From: Lachnospiraceae bacterium UBA4260
Lineage (GTDB): Bacteria > Bacillota > Clostridia > Lachnospirales > Lachnospiraceae
Length of the DNA: 64,000 nucleotides
Reading direction: 5' to 3'
Assembly: GCA_002395235.1 (NCBI GenBank)
Contig: DGWK01000008.1
Span: 44,532 to 108,531, forward strand
This document shows, one piece after another, positions 15,802-25,489 of this stretch (within the stretch, counting starts at the first letter, position 1; the number at the start of each line of letters is the position of its first letter). Below the pieces are notes generated by a model. It was not told the DNA's origin and did no database searches. It worked only from the letters and a program-made list of their open reading frames with translations. Both the position numbers and the translations under genes were made by a program.

Positions 15802-18800
15802 CTATTTCTTTCCTTCGACCATCAATTTGAACGCTTCGAACGGATTTACATGGCTGCCTTCGCTTTCCAGAGTCTTCATATATTCTTTGAATGCCTTGAA
15901 TCCTTCCCCGTATTCGTCTTTTCTCGCCATGAGTTCCTCTTCCATAGCATCTGCATAATCCGACTCGCCGAAATCGCGCATGGCACTTACTTCCACATAG
16001 CTGGCATGACCTTCCATGGCCACGAGGCCTCCACCCGGTCCGAGCTTATTCAGCTTCTTCAAGCCAATCTCCTCAAACTGCCAGTAATGCGTCAGCTCGT
16101 GGATCAGTGTCGACTGCACTGTGTTTCTAGGGCCGCGCGCCTCAATCCACAGCGCCTTCTTTCTGCCTCTGTCCTTGCGTTCACAGAAACCGAGCACTCT
16201 ATCGTAAGGGCTGCCCTTCCCTATTCTCTTACGAATCGCTTCCGCGCTCGCGAATCGAAGATGCAGATTCTTCGGACGTCTGACTCCGTAGTGATAATAC
16301 ATATTATTTACTACCGTCTCATATAGCTGCCGGATCTCATCCTCCTGCCGGATCATCTGATTTTCACAGTCTCTGCAGATGCGGCGTCCGTCGTGCATCT
16401 CCTTCCAGAACACTGTCGGTTTACCGCAAAAAGAGCATCTAATCCCGCCGGGGATATCGGGGGCCGTGGCAAAGCCTTCAGATTCCTCAAGCTTGGGCAG
16501 AAAGCTTTCACAGAATGATTCCAGCTCTGCAGAGGCGAAGAACGCGGGCAAGGTATCCAATCCCAGATGCAGGAAACCGCCTTCTGTTTTTCCTGCCGGA
16601 TCTGATGAAGCAAACCGCCTGTTATACCATTTCAGATAGTTGTCTACGATTCGGAACACTTTTATCCTGTTTTGATACAGACTTGAGATCATTCCCAATT
16701 CGATAGCGCTGTATTCAACAATATACAGCGATATTTTTTCCTCATCAGTGGAACTGTCTGCGATCTCTTCCATTTTTCCCGGACGGATGAAGGGGACTAT
16801 ACTATGGATCTTCTCCTCCGCTGACGCAGCGGCCGTGTCTTTAAAGAGTTTCGTCCAGTAATCATCTGACGCGTCAAATCGGGTGATGACAAACAGGTTC
16901 ATATAACTGTCCGGGAACAGCGTTTTGAACAACTCCTGCATCATGAACGCCAGAAGAAGGACCATTTGTTCTGCTTTATCTCCGGCCACCCTGCATGGGA
17001 TCCGAATCTCCAGCATCTGAATGCTGTTCTTAACCTCTACGAGATCATTTCCTTCTTTTCCGTAGCGGTCATAAACTCTGCTGAGGGACATGCCCGCCTC
17101 AGCACCAAGATTGATTCCCCTGTCACTGCTCCAATAACCTTTGATAATTCGTTTGACATTGTTTGCCAGGTAGACGTTAAAATCAAGTACATCGTAATCC
17201 ACACAATGATCAACGATCTGTCTGTTTCCGATTTCAAATTCACTCGACTGATAATAGCTTTTGTGGCTTTCGGAAGCTACGTTTTCCGTGTAGACGATTC
17301 CATCCTCGATATTGAGTACATTGCGGAGAACACCTTTGATAGAGACAACCTGGTCTCGCAGGAAATAATTCATTACGTTATCTCGCAGTACAGGGATCTC
17401 TTCCACAGTCTCAGATGCCTTATGGTTCAGCTTAACAAACGAAGTCTGCCTGACCAGCTCCTTTTTAATCGCCTCGTTAATGAGGGTGATCGTCACCTGT
17501 CTCTCATATTCGTCAGTTGCCGCATTAAAGACAGTTTCTTCGCTGAAGTGGAAATGCTCATAGATATTATGATTTCTCTTTTTATCTTTGAGCACACTAT
17601 TTAAAGCTACCCGGAGCAGATTGCCTATTCCTTTATAGTCCCAACCGTATTCTCTGCTTCTCTCCATGACATCTTTTTCCAGCATACCTGTATTGGCCAT
17701 CTGCAGAAGAAGTGCCTGGAAGCGGCTGTGGTCGAGGTTGGAACGCCAGCCGATCAAAGGCGCATAGTCGTTTTCTCTCCGGATCAGTTCTTCAATATTT
17801 TCAGCAAAATAATCTCTTAAAAGATACTGAGGCGAAACGATGTGGATCAGGGTACCTTTTTTTCCTCCGTATTTTAACCAGTTCCACAGTGTATTATACA
17901 GATTGAAATGATCATCATACAGAATGATCATATCCAGGTTTTCTTTCTCCAGGATATCTGAATAGTCATTGATCCGGATCCACTGAGAATAATCAGTATC
18001 TCTTCTTAAAAACCGGCGTATTTCCCTCTGATTGGCGCTCAATGCCTTTCTATATGTCAAAAGAGGTTTGCTCTCTCCTGCATATACATGGACAGAAGGA
18101 AATTCCACGCCGACCGCGATCAGGGCTAACGTCATAGAAACGCCAATGTATTCCGAAAGGTCGCCGCCTATCCCCAATCGCCTCTGCGTTCTGTAATACC
18201 CCTCTTCGGCCCAGGCCATCACATAAGTTTCCACCTGATTGCCGACGTTCTTAAATGGGGTGATATCTTTACCGATGTAAGTTCCGAAACTTGCTTCCAG
18301 CGTCGGACTCTCCACTTCAGATACCAGCACATACTGATACTCTTTCTCAAACTCCTTCGAAATTCTCGAAAATTCGGAGAAGATCATTTCTTTGTGAATA
18401 TTGCTGTATGCGCTGAATGTGACGGCTCTGTCGATCACTATCATCTTCAGATTTTTGAAAAAGTCTTTTCTTTTGGCCAGCAGTTTGTAGCTGACAAGAT
18501 CCTGAAAACCTATGACAAGAATATGGATCGTCTCATTGTTAGCAGCTTTGTCGCGGCCGCCCACGCTCCACATACACGTAACTCTATTGATTCGTTCAAG
18601 TCTCTCATCGACAATCCTTTGAAGTTCAACCGCACGCTCGTTGTCCATGCAGAGGATCAAAAAAGTGTCCCCTTCCGTGCAATAATAATTCATATACGCG
18701 CACAGATAAGTCAGGATCTCACCCTGCAGATAATCTCTGATACTCACGGAAGAATCATTAAGAAGTTCTACAAGGACATTATTGTACTCTTTGTTCGTTC

Positions 18801-19758
18801 GAACCCCGGCTTCTCTGAGCTGATTGCTGATGATCTCCAGTACATGAGGCTTTTTGCACGCTTCCTGCTGCGAGTTGGTAACGCCGTTATATTTCAGCCC
18901 GCTGCTCTGCATACTGACCATTCGAGGCTCATAGGACTTTAATAATACTTTTGTTCCTCCAAAATATGCTAAATAGAGATTAAAAAGGTTTTTCAGCTGC
19001 CCTCTGAGCTCCATATCTATGTCGTCACTTTGAAATGAATTTCCGCCTAAATTCATATTGTGCTCAAGGAAGAACTGGATCTGTTCAAACAGGAGGAATC
19101 CTGCTGAAGGCAGCATATACCATCCCCATGTGATCTTCCTTGTCATCTCAGCCAAAGGTTTGTCTGCACCGATCACGATGATACTGACTCCGACAACCTC
19201 TATAACACCCAGAAGGATAAAAGCATTCTTCATACTGCGGATCCAGTGGTACCAGACGCTGCCTTTCGCGTTGACCTCGTATTCATATCCGCCTTCAGCT
19301 TCCGTATACGCAAGATCTGACAAGAGCCACGGAAAATGAACCAGCTTTTCTGTGAACGTGCCGTCCTTTACACTGATAAAACTTCTGTTGCGAAAAAGCA
19401 GCCGAATAATACCGAGCACCAAATCCGCAAGCAGAATGAAAAACAGATTCATCAATATGATCAGGAGCAGCATATAGATCAGCTCATAATTTCGCTCAGG
19501 CGTCATCGTGTTAAAAAAGCCGGTCAGAAAAGAATTACTGATCACACGGTCAAGTCCTTGAAGAATGTAAGGAAGCATGAGCCGGTTTCCCGACAACAAG
19601 ATCAGTACGGCAAGTACAACGATCAGTCTGCAGTGCAGATATCTTTCATTGATATCGTATTTTATAAATTGGATCGGAATATGCGCCACTATCAGAGCAC
19701 CTGTACATATCAGCAGAAAAAGCAGATAATGTGCAAGCATCATAATCAATTCATTCAT
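15802..19758 (-). CDS. large membrane protein with C-terminal zinc finger and DA1-like metallopeptidase
   Basis: 1318 residues, not matched to a named protein. About five hydrophobic spans fall within residues 5-225. The central 350-1000 region is soluble; its ILCMDNERAVEL .. MIVIDRAVTFS .. YQYVLVSEV pattern faintly recalls a decayed superfamily 2 helicase without Walker A, at low confidence. Near the C-terminus are a four-cysteine zinc finger (Cys1108, 1111, 1128, 1131) and a gluzincin motif HELTH 1220-1224 with a likely third ligand Glu1249 (AMEGHASYVE). A zinc finger followed by HExxH and EGH is the layout of DA1-type peptidases. Its start overlaps the stop of the upstream gene by ATGA, implying coupled translation. 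Confidence 0.75.
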   Translation of the reverse strand: MNELIMMLAHYLLFLLICTGALIVAHIPIQFIKYDINERYLHCRLIVVLAVLILLSGNRLMLPYILQGLDRVISNSFLTGFFNTMTPERNYELIYMLLLIILMNLFFILLADLVLGIIRLLFRNRSFISVKDGTFTEKLVHFPWLLSDLAYTEAEGGYEYEVNAKGSVWYHWIRSMKNAFILLGVIEVVGVSIIVIGADKPLAEMTRKITWGWYMLPSAGFLLFEQIQFFLEHNMNLGGNSFQSDDIDMELRGQLKNLFNLYLAYFGGTKVLLKSYEPRMVSMQSSGLKYNGVTNSQQEACKKPHVLEIISNQLREAGVRTNKEYNNVLVELLNDSSVSIRDYLQGEILTYLCAYMNYYCTEGDTFLILCMDNERAVELQRIVDERLERINRVTCMWSVGGRDKAANNETIHILVIGFQDLVSYKLLAKRKDFFKNLKMIVIDRAVTFSAYSNIHKEMIFSEFSRISKEFEKEYQYVLVSEVESPTLEASFGTYIGKDITPFKNVGNQVETYVMAWAEEGYYRTQRRLGIGGDLSEYIGVSMTLALIAVGVEFPSVHVYAGESKPLLTYRKALSANQREIRRFLRRDTDYSQWIRINDYSDILEKENLDMIILYDDHFNLYNTLWNWLKYGGKKGTLIHIVSPQYLLRDYFAENIEELIRRENDYAPLIGWRSNLDHSRFQALLLQMANTGMLEKDVMERSREYGWDYKGIGNLLRVALNSVLKDKKRNHNIYEHFHFSEETVFNAATDEYERQVTITLINEAIKKELVRQTSFVKLNHKASETVEEIPVLRDNVMNYFLRDQVVSIKGVLRNVLNIEDGIVYTENVASESHKSYYQSSEFEIGNRQIVDHCVDYDVLDFNVYLANNVKRIIKGYWSSDRGINLGAEAGMSLSRVYDRYGKEGNDLVEVKNSIQMLEIRIPCRVAGDKAEQMVLLLAFMMQELFKTLFPDSYMNLFVITRFDASDDYWTKLFKDTAAASAEEKIHSIVPFIRPGKMEEIADSSTDEEKISLYIVEYSAIELGMISSLYQNRIKVFRIVDNYLKWYNRRFASSDPAGKTEGGFLHLGLDTLPAFFASAELESFCESFLPKLEESEGFATAPDIPGGIRCSFCGKPTVFWKEMHDGRRICRDCENQMIRQEDEIRQLYETVVNNMYYHYGVRRPKNLHLRFASAEAIRKRIGKGSPYDRVLGFCERKDRGRKKALWIEARGPRNTVQSTLIHELTHYWQFEEIGLKKLNKLGPGGGLVAMEGHASYVEVSAMRDFGESDYADAMEEELMARKDEYGEGFKAFKEYMKTLESEGSHVNPFEAFKLMVEGKK

Positions 19759-21824
19759 TCGCTTCCTCCGTTGATTTGTTGAGGCCAGTAAAAAGGATTT
19801 TCAATTACGCCGTAATTATAATCCAGTTCAATATCCGATGCGCTGTATCTACTGCCGATCGAATACCCCCTGATTCTGTCATTATAGAGAAGACTGAAGA
19901 AAGAGCATTTCTGAAGGTGTCTTCCGATTGCTTCTTTATGCCACAAAAACTTCCTGTTCTCCTCAGTGCTATGAGTCCTCATATCTTCCAGATCCTGGAG
20001 ATAATGATTCATGACATCAATAGCATTAATATTATTCATATACTCTTCGAAATTGCGGGCTATCTCGTTATATCCCCTTGTAAATTTAATCAAATCTTTT
20101 TTCAACTGCTTCGTAGATTCTGCCATTCTTGCTCTGTAATAGATGCCGGGCGCGCCCCATGCAAAGACCATTAACAGCGTGGCTGCGGCAGCACTTAAGC
20201 CGGCTCCTGCCAGATTCCACATATCACTGAAGAGGCTTTCCTGCAGCAGCAGATGGGAAAGCAGGACAAATCCGCCGGCCGTCAGAAATAGCAGGATGAA
20301 GTTTGCTAATCGTATCTGATCCCGCCTTTTTCTGTAGTAATGTATCTCCTTACTGCAAGTTCGGATGGCAAGATCCACATACAGCTGATCATCGTACGTT
20401 ACATGAGGTATCATTTTCTGTCTTTTCAGATCTTCCAGCAGCTCTTCCTTTCTCCGATTTACTTTGCGGATCACCTCATCAATCTGGTCTGTGTCGTAAA
20501 TCCTGTTGTCCGTTTTCTCCTTAGCCCTTTTGTCATTTCTTTGACGTATTTCGCTCTTATACAATGAGCTGAGTGTTTCCGAGAATTTTTCCAGGGAAAC
20601 TTCCAGCCTTCCAAGCAGCTCTTTTAATTGCTTCTCCACGTCATCCCAGGATTTTTCACTGTTTAGCGTGTGTACGCTTCTCTCGTACTCTTCCAATATT
20701 CCGGCGATCTTTTTCTCGTATTCGGTCCCGTCAAATTCACACAGAAATCTCGCCGGTTCTTCAACGTTAAATTTCAGGCTTTCCTCAGCATTTGTATACC
20801 TGCCTGCCATTTCTCTCTGGCGGCTGCTCATTCTCTCTTCATACAGCATCATCATATTGCCGTATTTTTTCCAGATTACTTCATCATCTTTGGCATTTTT
20901 CCAGTTTTCCCTGGCTTTCTGTTTCAAAGTCGAATTTATATCATTCTCATCTTTGCCGTCTGTGTTTCCGGCCAGCCCCGTAGTTATATAATCTACAATT
21001 CCCAGCAGTGCAAGCCTGTGTTCCGCAGTGTCGCTGCTGATCTTTTTTGTGAATACACTGAACGCGCTAACCGTTTCACTGGTGAATGCTACCAGATTGT
21101 GGATGTTATTAAATCGGGCAACTCTGTTTCTTTGTTCCTCAGACAGGTTGTCTTTTTTCTTTGGCGATGGCGGCGGCGGCGGTTCCTTCCTGCTTTCTTC
21201 ATATAATTTGTTGGTTGTATACCACTCGTAAAAATCATTCAAAAACTGGATTGTGACCGCGTCCTTCTTTTCGATCGATGCTCTCTTCATATTCTCGATG
21301 ATCTCTCTCTCAGAAGGCAAGGTACCCGCTTCCCCCCAGTCAACCCCCAAATACTCCATCAGGGCAGGAAGATCAAAAGTATGGTCTTCTATCTCATCGC
21401 CGATTCGTTTTTCATCGAGTGTATTCTCAACGTCATATAGTAATATGACAGTAACGTTCTTATCCACTCTGTCTTTTGTCTTAATAAAGACTTTGGCGTT
21501 CTGCATACAGTAGTGAATTTTGAGCAGTCTGTAAAGAACGGTTTCTTTCCACGGCACATCTTTTTTGTATCTCTGCCGTACCCCGAAGATCAGTCTGTAA
21601 TCACGAATCATATGAGAAGATTGGCCGATATAATTCTTGATCTTATATAACGCATTCTGAATGCTTCTGTTTTCGGGAGTCCCGCCGCCCTTCCCTGCGG
21701 TGTCATTAAAGCTTGCTTCCACAACATAAAACTTGTGATCATTCTGCAGTTTATAAAAGAACATCTCGAAAGTCGACATGTTCAGGCATTCGTCCACGTT
21801 GATATAGAAATTAAACTCATTCAA
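19755..21824 (-). CDS. coiled-coil membrane protein, unknown function
   Basis: A 689-residue protein, not recognised. The N-terminal 200 residues are an alpha/beta globular domain with DVENTLDEKRIGDEIEDHTFD. A short polyproline run (PPPPPSP) and long charged helices follow (about 240-500). Two hydrophobic spans lie near 505-530 and 540-562 (LANFILLFLTAGGFVLLSHL), then another helical region. I prefer a TTG start at 21824 because GGAGG lies 9 nt upstream; a TTG at 21869 extends the frame by 15 residues without a clear ribosome site. ATGA overlap with the metallopeptidase gene downstream. Likely a membrane partner of the tubulin-like or vWA protein, by context only. Confidence 0.7.
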   Translation of the reverse strand: MNEFNFYINVDECLNMSTFEMFFYKLQNDHKFYVVEASFNDTAGKGGGTPENRSIQNALYKIKNYIGQSSHMIRDYRLIFGVRQRYKKDVPWKETVLYRLLKIHYCMQNAKVFIKTKDRVDKNVTVILLYDVENTLDEKRIGDEIEDHTFDLPALMEYLGVDWGEAGTLPSEREIIENMKRASIEKKDAVTIQFLNDFYEWYTTNKLYEESRKEPPPPPSPKKKDNLSEEQRNRVARFNNIHNLVAFTSETVSAFSVFTKKISSDTAEHRLALLGIVDYITTGLAGNTDGKDENDINSTLKQKARENWKNAKDDEVIWKKYGNMMMLYEERMSSRQREMAGRYTNAEESLKFNVEEPARFLCEFDGTEYEKKIAGILEEYERSVHTLNSEKSWDDVEKQLKELLGRLEVSLEKFSETLSSLYKSEIRQRNDKRAKEKTDNRIYDTDQIDEVIRKVNRRKEELLEDLKRQKMIPHVTYDDQLYVDLAIRTCSKEIHYYRKRRDQIRLANFILLFLTAGGFVLLSHLLLQESLFSDMWNLAGAGLSAAAATLLMVFAWGAPGIYYRARMAESTKQLKKDLIKFTRGYNEIARNFEEYMNNINAIDVMNHYLQDLEDMRTHSTEENRKFLWHKEAIGRHLQKCSFFSLLYNDRIRGYSIGSRYSASDIELDYNYGVIENPFYWPQQINGGSE

Positions 21825-21920
21825 GAGACTTTCCCTCCGTTCTATTGAACTCTCTGCAGAAGATGACAAGGCTGCTCTGCCTTACTGGCAGGCAGCCTGT
21901 CATAAAACTCCCTTGTTCGA

Positions 21921-24900
21921 TCAATAGGTAATGCTGATTTCCTTAAGCCGGTTCATATGCATCCGGATCTTCTTTTCAATTGGATCCAGAGCTGCACCGC
22001 TCGCCTCTTTTTTGCCGGTATTACTGGCTTTATACATGCGATCGAGCGCTTCCTTATATATATCATCAGCAGCTGTATACTTGTCTGGAAACAGATTTTG
22101 CAGGTACTCTGTCAATGTCAGCTGGATTCCTTCAAACAGATGGTCCCAGCTTCTTTCTTTCATTCGCTCGTCCCGGATCATCGATTCAAGAATATCAAGA
22201 ATATTACTGTCATCACTCTCCGGTATTTCCTGAATGAGATCCTTGAGCAGAGACAATTCATTGATCATGTCGTCCGGTCTCAACATTCCCATACTATTGC
22301 GTTCCTTCTCGTTATCATCTTCTGCGCGCTCTAATATGTTGTCTACCAGAAGCCTGTTGTTGCGAAGCGCCTTATAAAGATCCACATACCCCGAACGGAT
22401 GAGAAGTCCCTTTTCGCGCACAGGAGTCCTGTATTTCTTTATGTTTATATACTGCCACTTGTCTCCGCTGGTGATCCCGGGTACTTCTTCTCTAATGAAT
22501 ACATCCATCCCCATTGCGTAAAAGAATGCTTTTCTGATCATTCTGTCGCGGAAGAATCTCTCCGTTTTGGTCAATTCCGGAAGGAAACCGTCTTCGTGCC
22601 AGAACTGATCCAAATGCGGTGTCACAACAGTCTTGTAGGCGTCTTCTCCATATACGATCGGATCGAGCCCGATATTTGCAATTCTCTCTCTATAGAGCTC
22701 TGCAAACTCTGAGTCATAAGCATATTTTGACAATTGCTCAACAGTATATTTGTGTTTGACTTTCATGCAGATGATCTCATATTTAGAGAAACTGTCATTT
22801 ACCAGAACCGCAGGAATCATATAATCCGTCGCTTGTGTCTTTTCTGCTATTCGGTCTTCCGTTACCGCTTTGTTGAATTCTCCACCGCTCTGCTCGCCCG
22901 CTGCCGGGTTCATGGCAATATAAACATTTTCCGATGTGTTTTCATTGCTGTTCACGGAAATCATGGGGGCAGCCTCTGACATTGCCAGTTCAATTAGTTT
23001 TTTCTCGTAATCCAGACGATCTTTGTTAAAGCTCTCGGAATACTCAGAGTATCCCTCAAGTTTCATCTGCTTCACGATCGCCTCTTTGATCGAGATATTA
23101 ACAGTCTTGTCTCCCTCCACATCAACATAATCATAGATTTTCTTAAGGATCGCCGAATCAAATAAAGAAGCAATGTCTTCTTTAACGCGAATCCTTGTTT
23201 TTTTCCTCATCTCCGGCGAAACTTCAACATTTGTATCATTGTCAAAAAGGATTGTAGCCTGACGGAACAGCCCCAGGAAGACTCCTTCCTTGGCTTCTTC
23301 CGGTACCTGGAAATCAGAATACTTTGAAAAATCGCCGAAGGACTGCTTAAATGCATCCGGACTTCCATACACAATGTGGATACCATAGGGGTTCTCAATG
23401 AAACTGTTTTCAAGATTATTCAGTTTTTCGTTATTTCCTTCGATCCGGACTTCAATAGTCTGGAAGAAATCCTCATAATTTTTGGCGAGCTGGTCAAATC
23501 TCCGGCGCAAAGCTCTGTAAGTAGCGGTCTTGATCTGATTAGTACCGTAACTCTTAATATCTTCAATTCTCTGGTTATAGTATTTCTTATAATCTTCAAC
23601 AACTTCACTGATTGCCTTCGAAGAAGGGAAAATGAAGAAACTCTTTTTGTTGTTTGCTTCATTGAGCATATAATGCGCTGTTTGAACACCTTTCTTTTCC
23701 GTATCAAAGTCCGTGTTCTCAAATCCCTTAATTGAAGACTGCGTTATCACATCCGGCAGCTTCGAGATTTTCTTATCCAGTTCCATAACCATTTTATAGC
23801 ACAGATATCTGGCCACTACAGGATGCGTTTTCCCTATAAAATTGTACACGCTCAAGGGGGATCCCTTACCCATCATCATTGTCTCATAGGATTCCGGAAA
23901 TACCTCGTTAGCGATTTGATATCGACAGCTCTCTACATGATTGATCATAGCCTGGGCATAATTGTTGATCGCCTCGGTCCTTTCTGTGAACTGTTCAGAT
24001 GCGACTTTATATTCTTTTATATTCTCATCGCTGAACCCGCACTGTTTTTCCTTGGCTTGAAGCTGCGTCGTATCCAGGATCTCCTCAATTCGCGAATCGA
24101 TTTTTTTCAGAAAACTTGTAACTTTGCTTCTCGGAGCCTTCGTGCTGTCGTTGTCTATAATAAAGGCCTCATTCTTGAGGGCGCCAAGCCTCCTTCCTTC
24201 TTTTCCGTCTGTCTCTGTTTCGAACTTACTGGTATAAACCTCCATGGTCTTGGGGATCTTCACAGAAGGATCTGATTTCTGCCTGCTCCTTGCGTCCCGC
24301 TTTTCCAATTCGCACAGCTTATCCAATAAGATCCATTCGTCGTTGACGATCTTTTTGCAGAAACGAAGAGTTATATATTCTTTAATCTGTTTATAGGGAT
24401 ATCTCAATAGGCAAAGCCCTGCGGATGAATAGCGATTCATCCCGGCGCACTGAATATCCAGAAGCGTTTCGTTATTCGCCGAGCTTGCTGCTGAGTCATA
24501 GACAGGCGTGAACAGCAATGTGTAAACAATAGCGGCAACCTGTTCCTTTATTGTTTCGAGGCTGGCCTCTCCCGTCGTTCCCTCGTTGTCGATTCCTTCT
24601 ACAAGGTAAAATGAATCATAGGGAATCGTAGCTCCCTCATCAATCATTCCCTTTATCTTTACCTGGACTTCCTCTCCTGTAATATTTTCACCGATCTTGA
24701 ACTTTTTATATTTCCTTGTCAGAGTCTCCTTACCGATCTCATATTCCCTTTTCCAGTTTTTGCTATCGTAAAACTCAAATTCCAGGGTCTCAGTGTCGGA
24801 TTCTTTTTCGGCCTGTGTCAGATACAGTGCATTCAGTTCTTTCAGGCATGCATATGCGTTGATCTTAACCGCGTCTCTGTTGATCTTTGAAGGATTGACG

Positions 24901-25469
24901 TTTTTGGTAATATCAGGTCCGACGAACATTCCCCTGATCTGAATTTTGACTCCGGGCATGTTTTTTTTCATATAATCCCTGATATAGTAAGGGATCTGAA
25001 GAAATGACCCGGCACCGGTTCCTCCGGTGATCGATCCTGCAATGAAAACATTAAATCTCTCGATACTTGTGTTTCCTGAATGTCTCAGTATTCGACTAAT
25101 CTCGTTTTCCAAAATCAGAAGCGGATTGTGATCACTGAGTACAGAAGCTGCCAGTACAAGACGCGCGATCGCGCGGATCTGTCCGGCTCCTTCAGAGAGC
25201 CCGCGCGTATTGATAAATTTGTTCGCAGGAAACCAATCAATTGCATTCAAAGCATTATTATTCAGCACTGACTTTACAATTCCCGTATCCCCGATCCAAA
25301 TTTTTTGAACATTTTCAAGCTTATTCAGATCTCCCAGATCCGTGTCAATGGCAACAGCCCCCACGAAACTCTTTTGGGATTCAGGAAGCTTCCCCATTAC
25401 TTTATCAACTATAGACCCTCCGATCCCTCCAAGTCCGACCAGCAGTACAGGTACATTTTTGGCTATCAT
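21921..25469 (-). CDS. tubulin/FtsZ-like GTPase (Tubulin_2-type), 1182 residues
   Basis: Large protein with a tubulin-superfamily GTPase at its N-terminus. VGLGGIGGSIVDKVM (11-25) corresponds to the first nucleotide loop, and SITGGTGAGS (146-155) is the G-box (GGTGxG) that contacts GTP phosphates. NRDAVKINAYACLKEL (198-213) may match the guanine-contacting helix. FtsZ is about 380 residues; the extra 700 here are mostly helical and unrecognised. Tubulin-like proteins of this large type are predicted to take part in membrane remodelling or unknown cytoskeletal functions. Good ribosome site (GGAGGAAAAATAT). It lies 20 bp after the vWA gene and is probably co-transcribed with it. Confidence 0.9.
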   Translation of the reverse strand: MIAKNVPVLLVGLGGIGGSIVDKVMGKLPESQKSFVGAVAIDTDLGDLNKLENVQKIWIGDTGIVKSVLNNNALNAIDWFPANKFINTRGLSEGAGQIRAIARLVLAASVLSDHNPLLILENEISRILRHSGNTSIERFNVFIAGSITGGTGAGSFLQIPYYIRDYMKKNMPGVKIQIRGMFVGPDITKNVNPSKINRDAVKINAYACLKELNALYLTQAEKESDTETLEFEFYDSKNWKREYEIGKETLTRKYKKFKIGENITGEEVQVKIKGMIDEGATIPYDSFYLVEGIDNEGTTGEASLETIKEQVAAIVYTLLFTPVYDSAASSANNETLLDIQCAGMNRYSSAGLCLLRYPYKQIKEYITLRFCKKIVNDEWILLDKLCELEKRDARSRQKSDPSVKIPKTMEVYTSKFETETDGKEGRRLGALKNEAFIIDNDSTKAPRSKVTSFLKKIDSRIEEILDTTQLQAKEKQCGFSDENIKEYKVASEQFTERTEAINNYAQAMINHVESCRYQIANEVFPESYETMMMGKGSPLSVYNFIGKTHPVVARYLCYKMVMELDKKISKLPDVITQSSIKGFENTDFDTEKKGVQTAHYMLNEANNKKSFFIFPSSKAISEVVEDYKKYYNQRIEDIKSYGTNQIKTATYRALRRRFDQLAKNYEDFFQTIEVRIEGNNEKLNNLENSFIENPYGIHIVYGSPDAFKQSFGDFSKYSDFQVPEEAKEGVFLGLFRQATILFDNDTNVEVSPEMRKKTRIRVKEDIASLFDSAILKKIYDYVDVEGDKTVNISIKEAIVKQMKLEGYSEYSESFNKDRLDYEKKLIELAMSEAAPMISVNSNENTSENVYIAMNPAAGEQSGGEFNKAVTEDRIAEKTQATDYMIPAVLVNDSFSKYEIICMKVKHKYTVEQLSKYAYDSEFAELYRERIANIGLDPIVYGEDAYKTVVTPHLDQFWHEDGFLPELTKTERFFRDRMIRKAFFYAMGMDVFIREEVPGITSGDKWQYINIKKYRTPVREKGLLIRSGYVDLYKALRNNRLLVDNILERAEDDNEKERNSMGMLRPDDMINELSLLKDLIQEIPESDDSNILDILESMIRDERMKERSWDHLFEGIQLTLTEYLQNLFPDKYTAADDIYKEALDRMYKASNTGKKEASGAALDPIEKKIRMHMNRLKEISITY

Positions 25470-25489
25470 ATATTTTTCCTCCTCATTGA

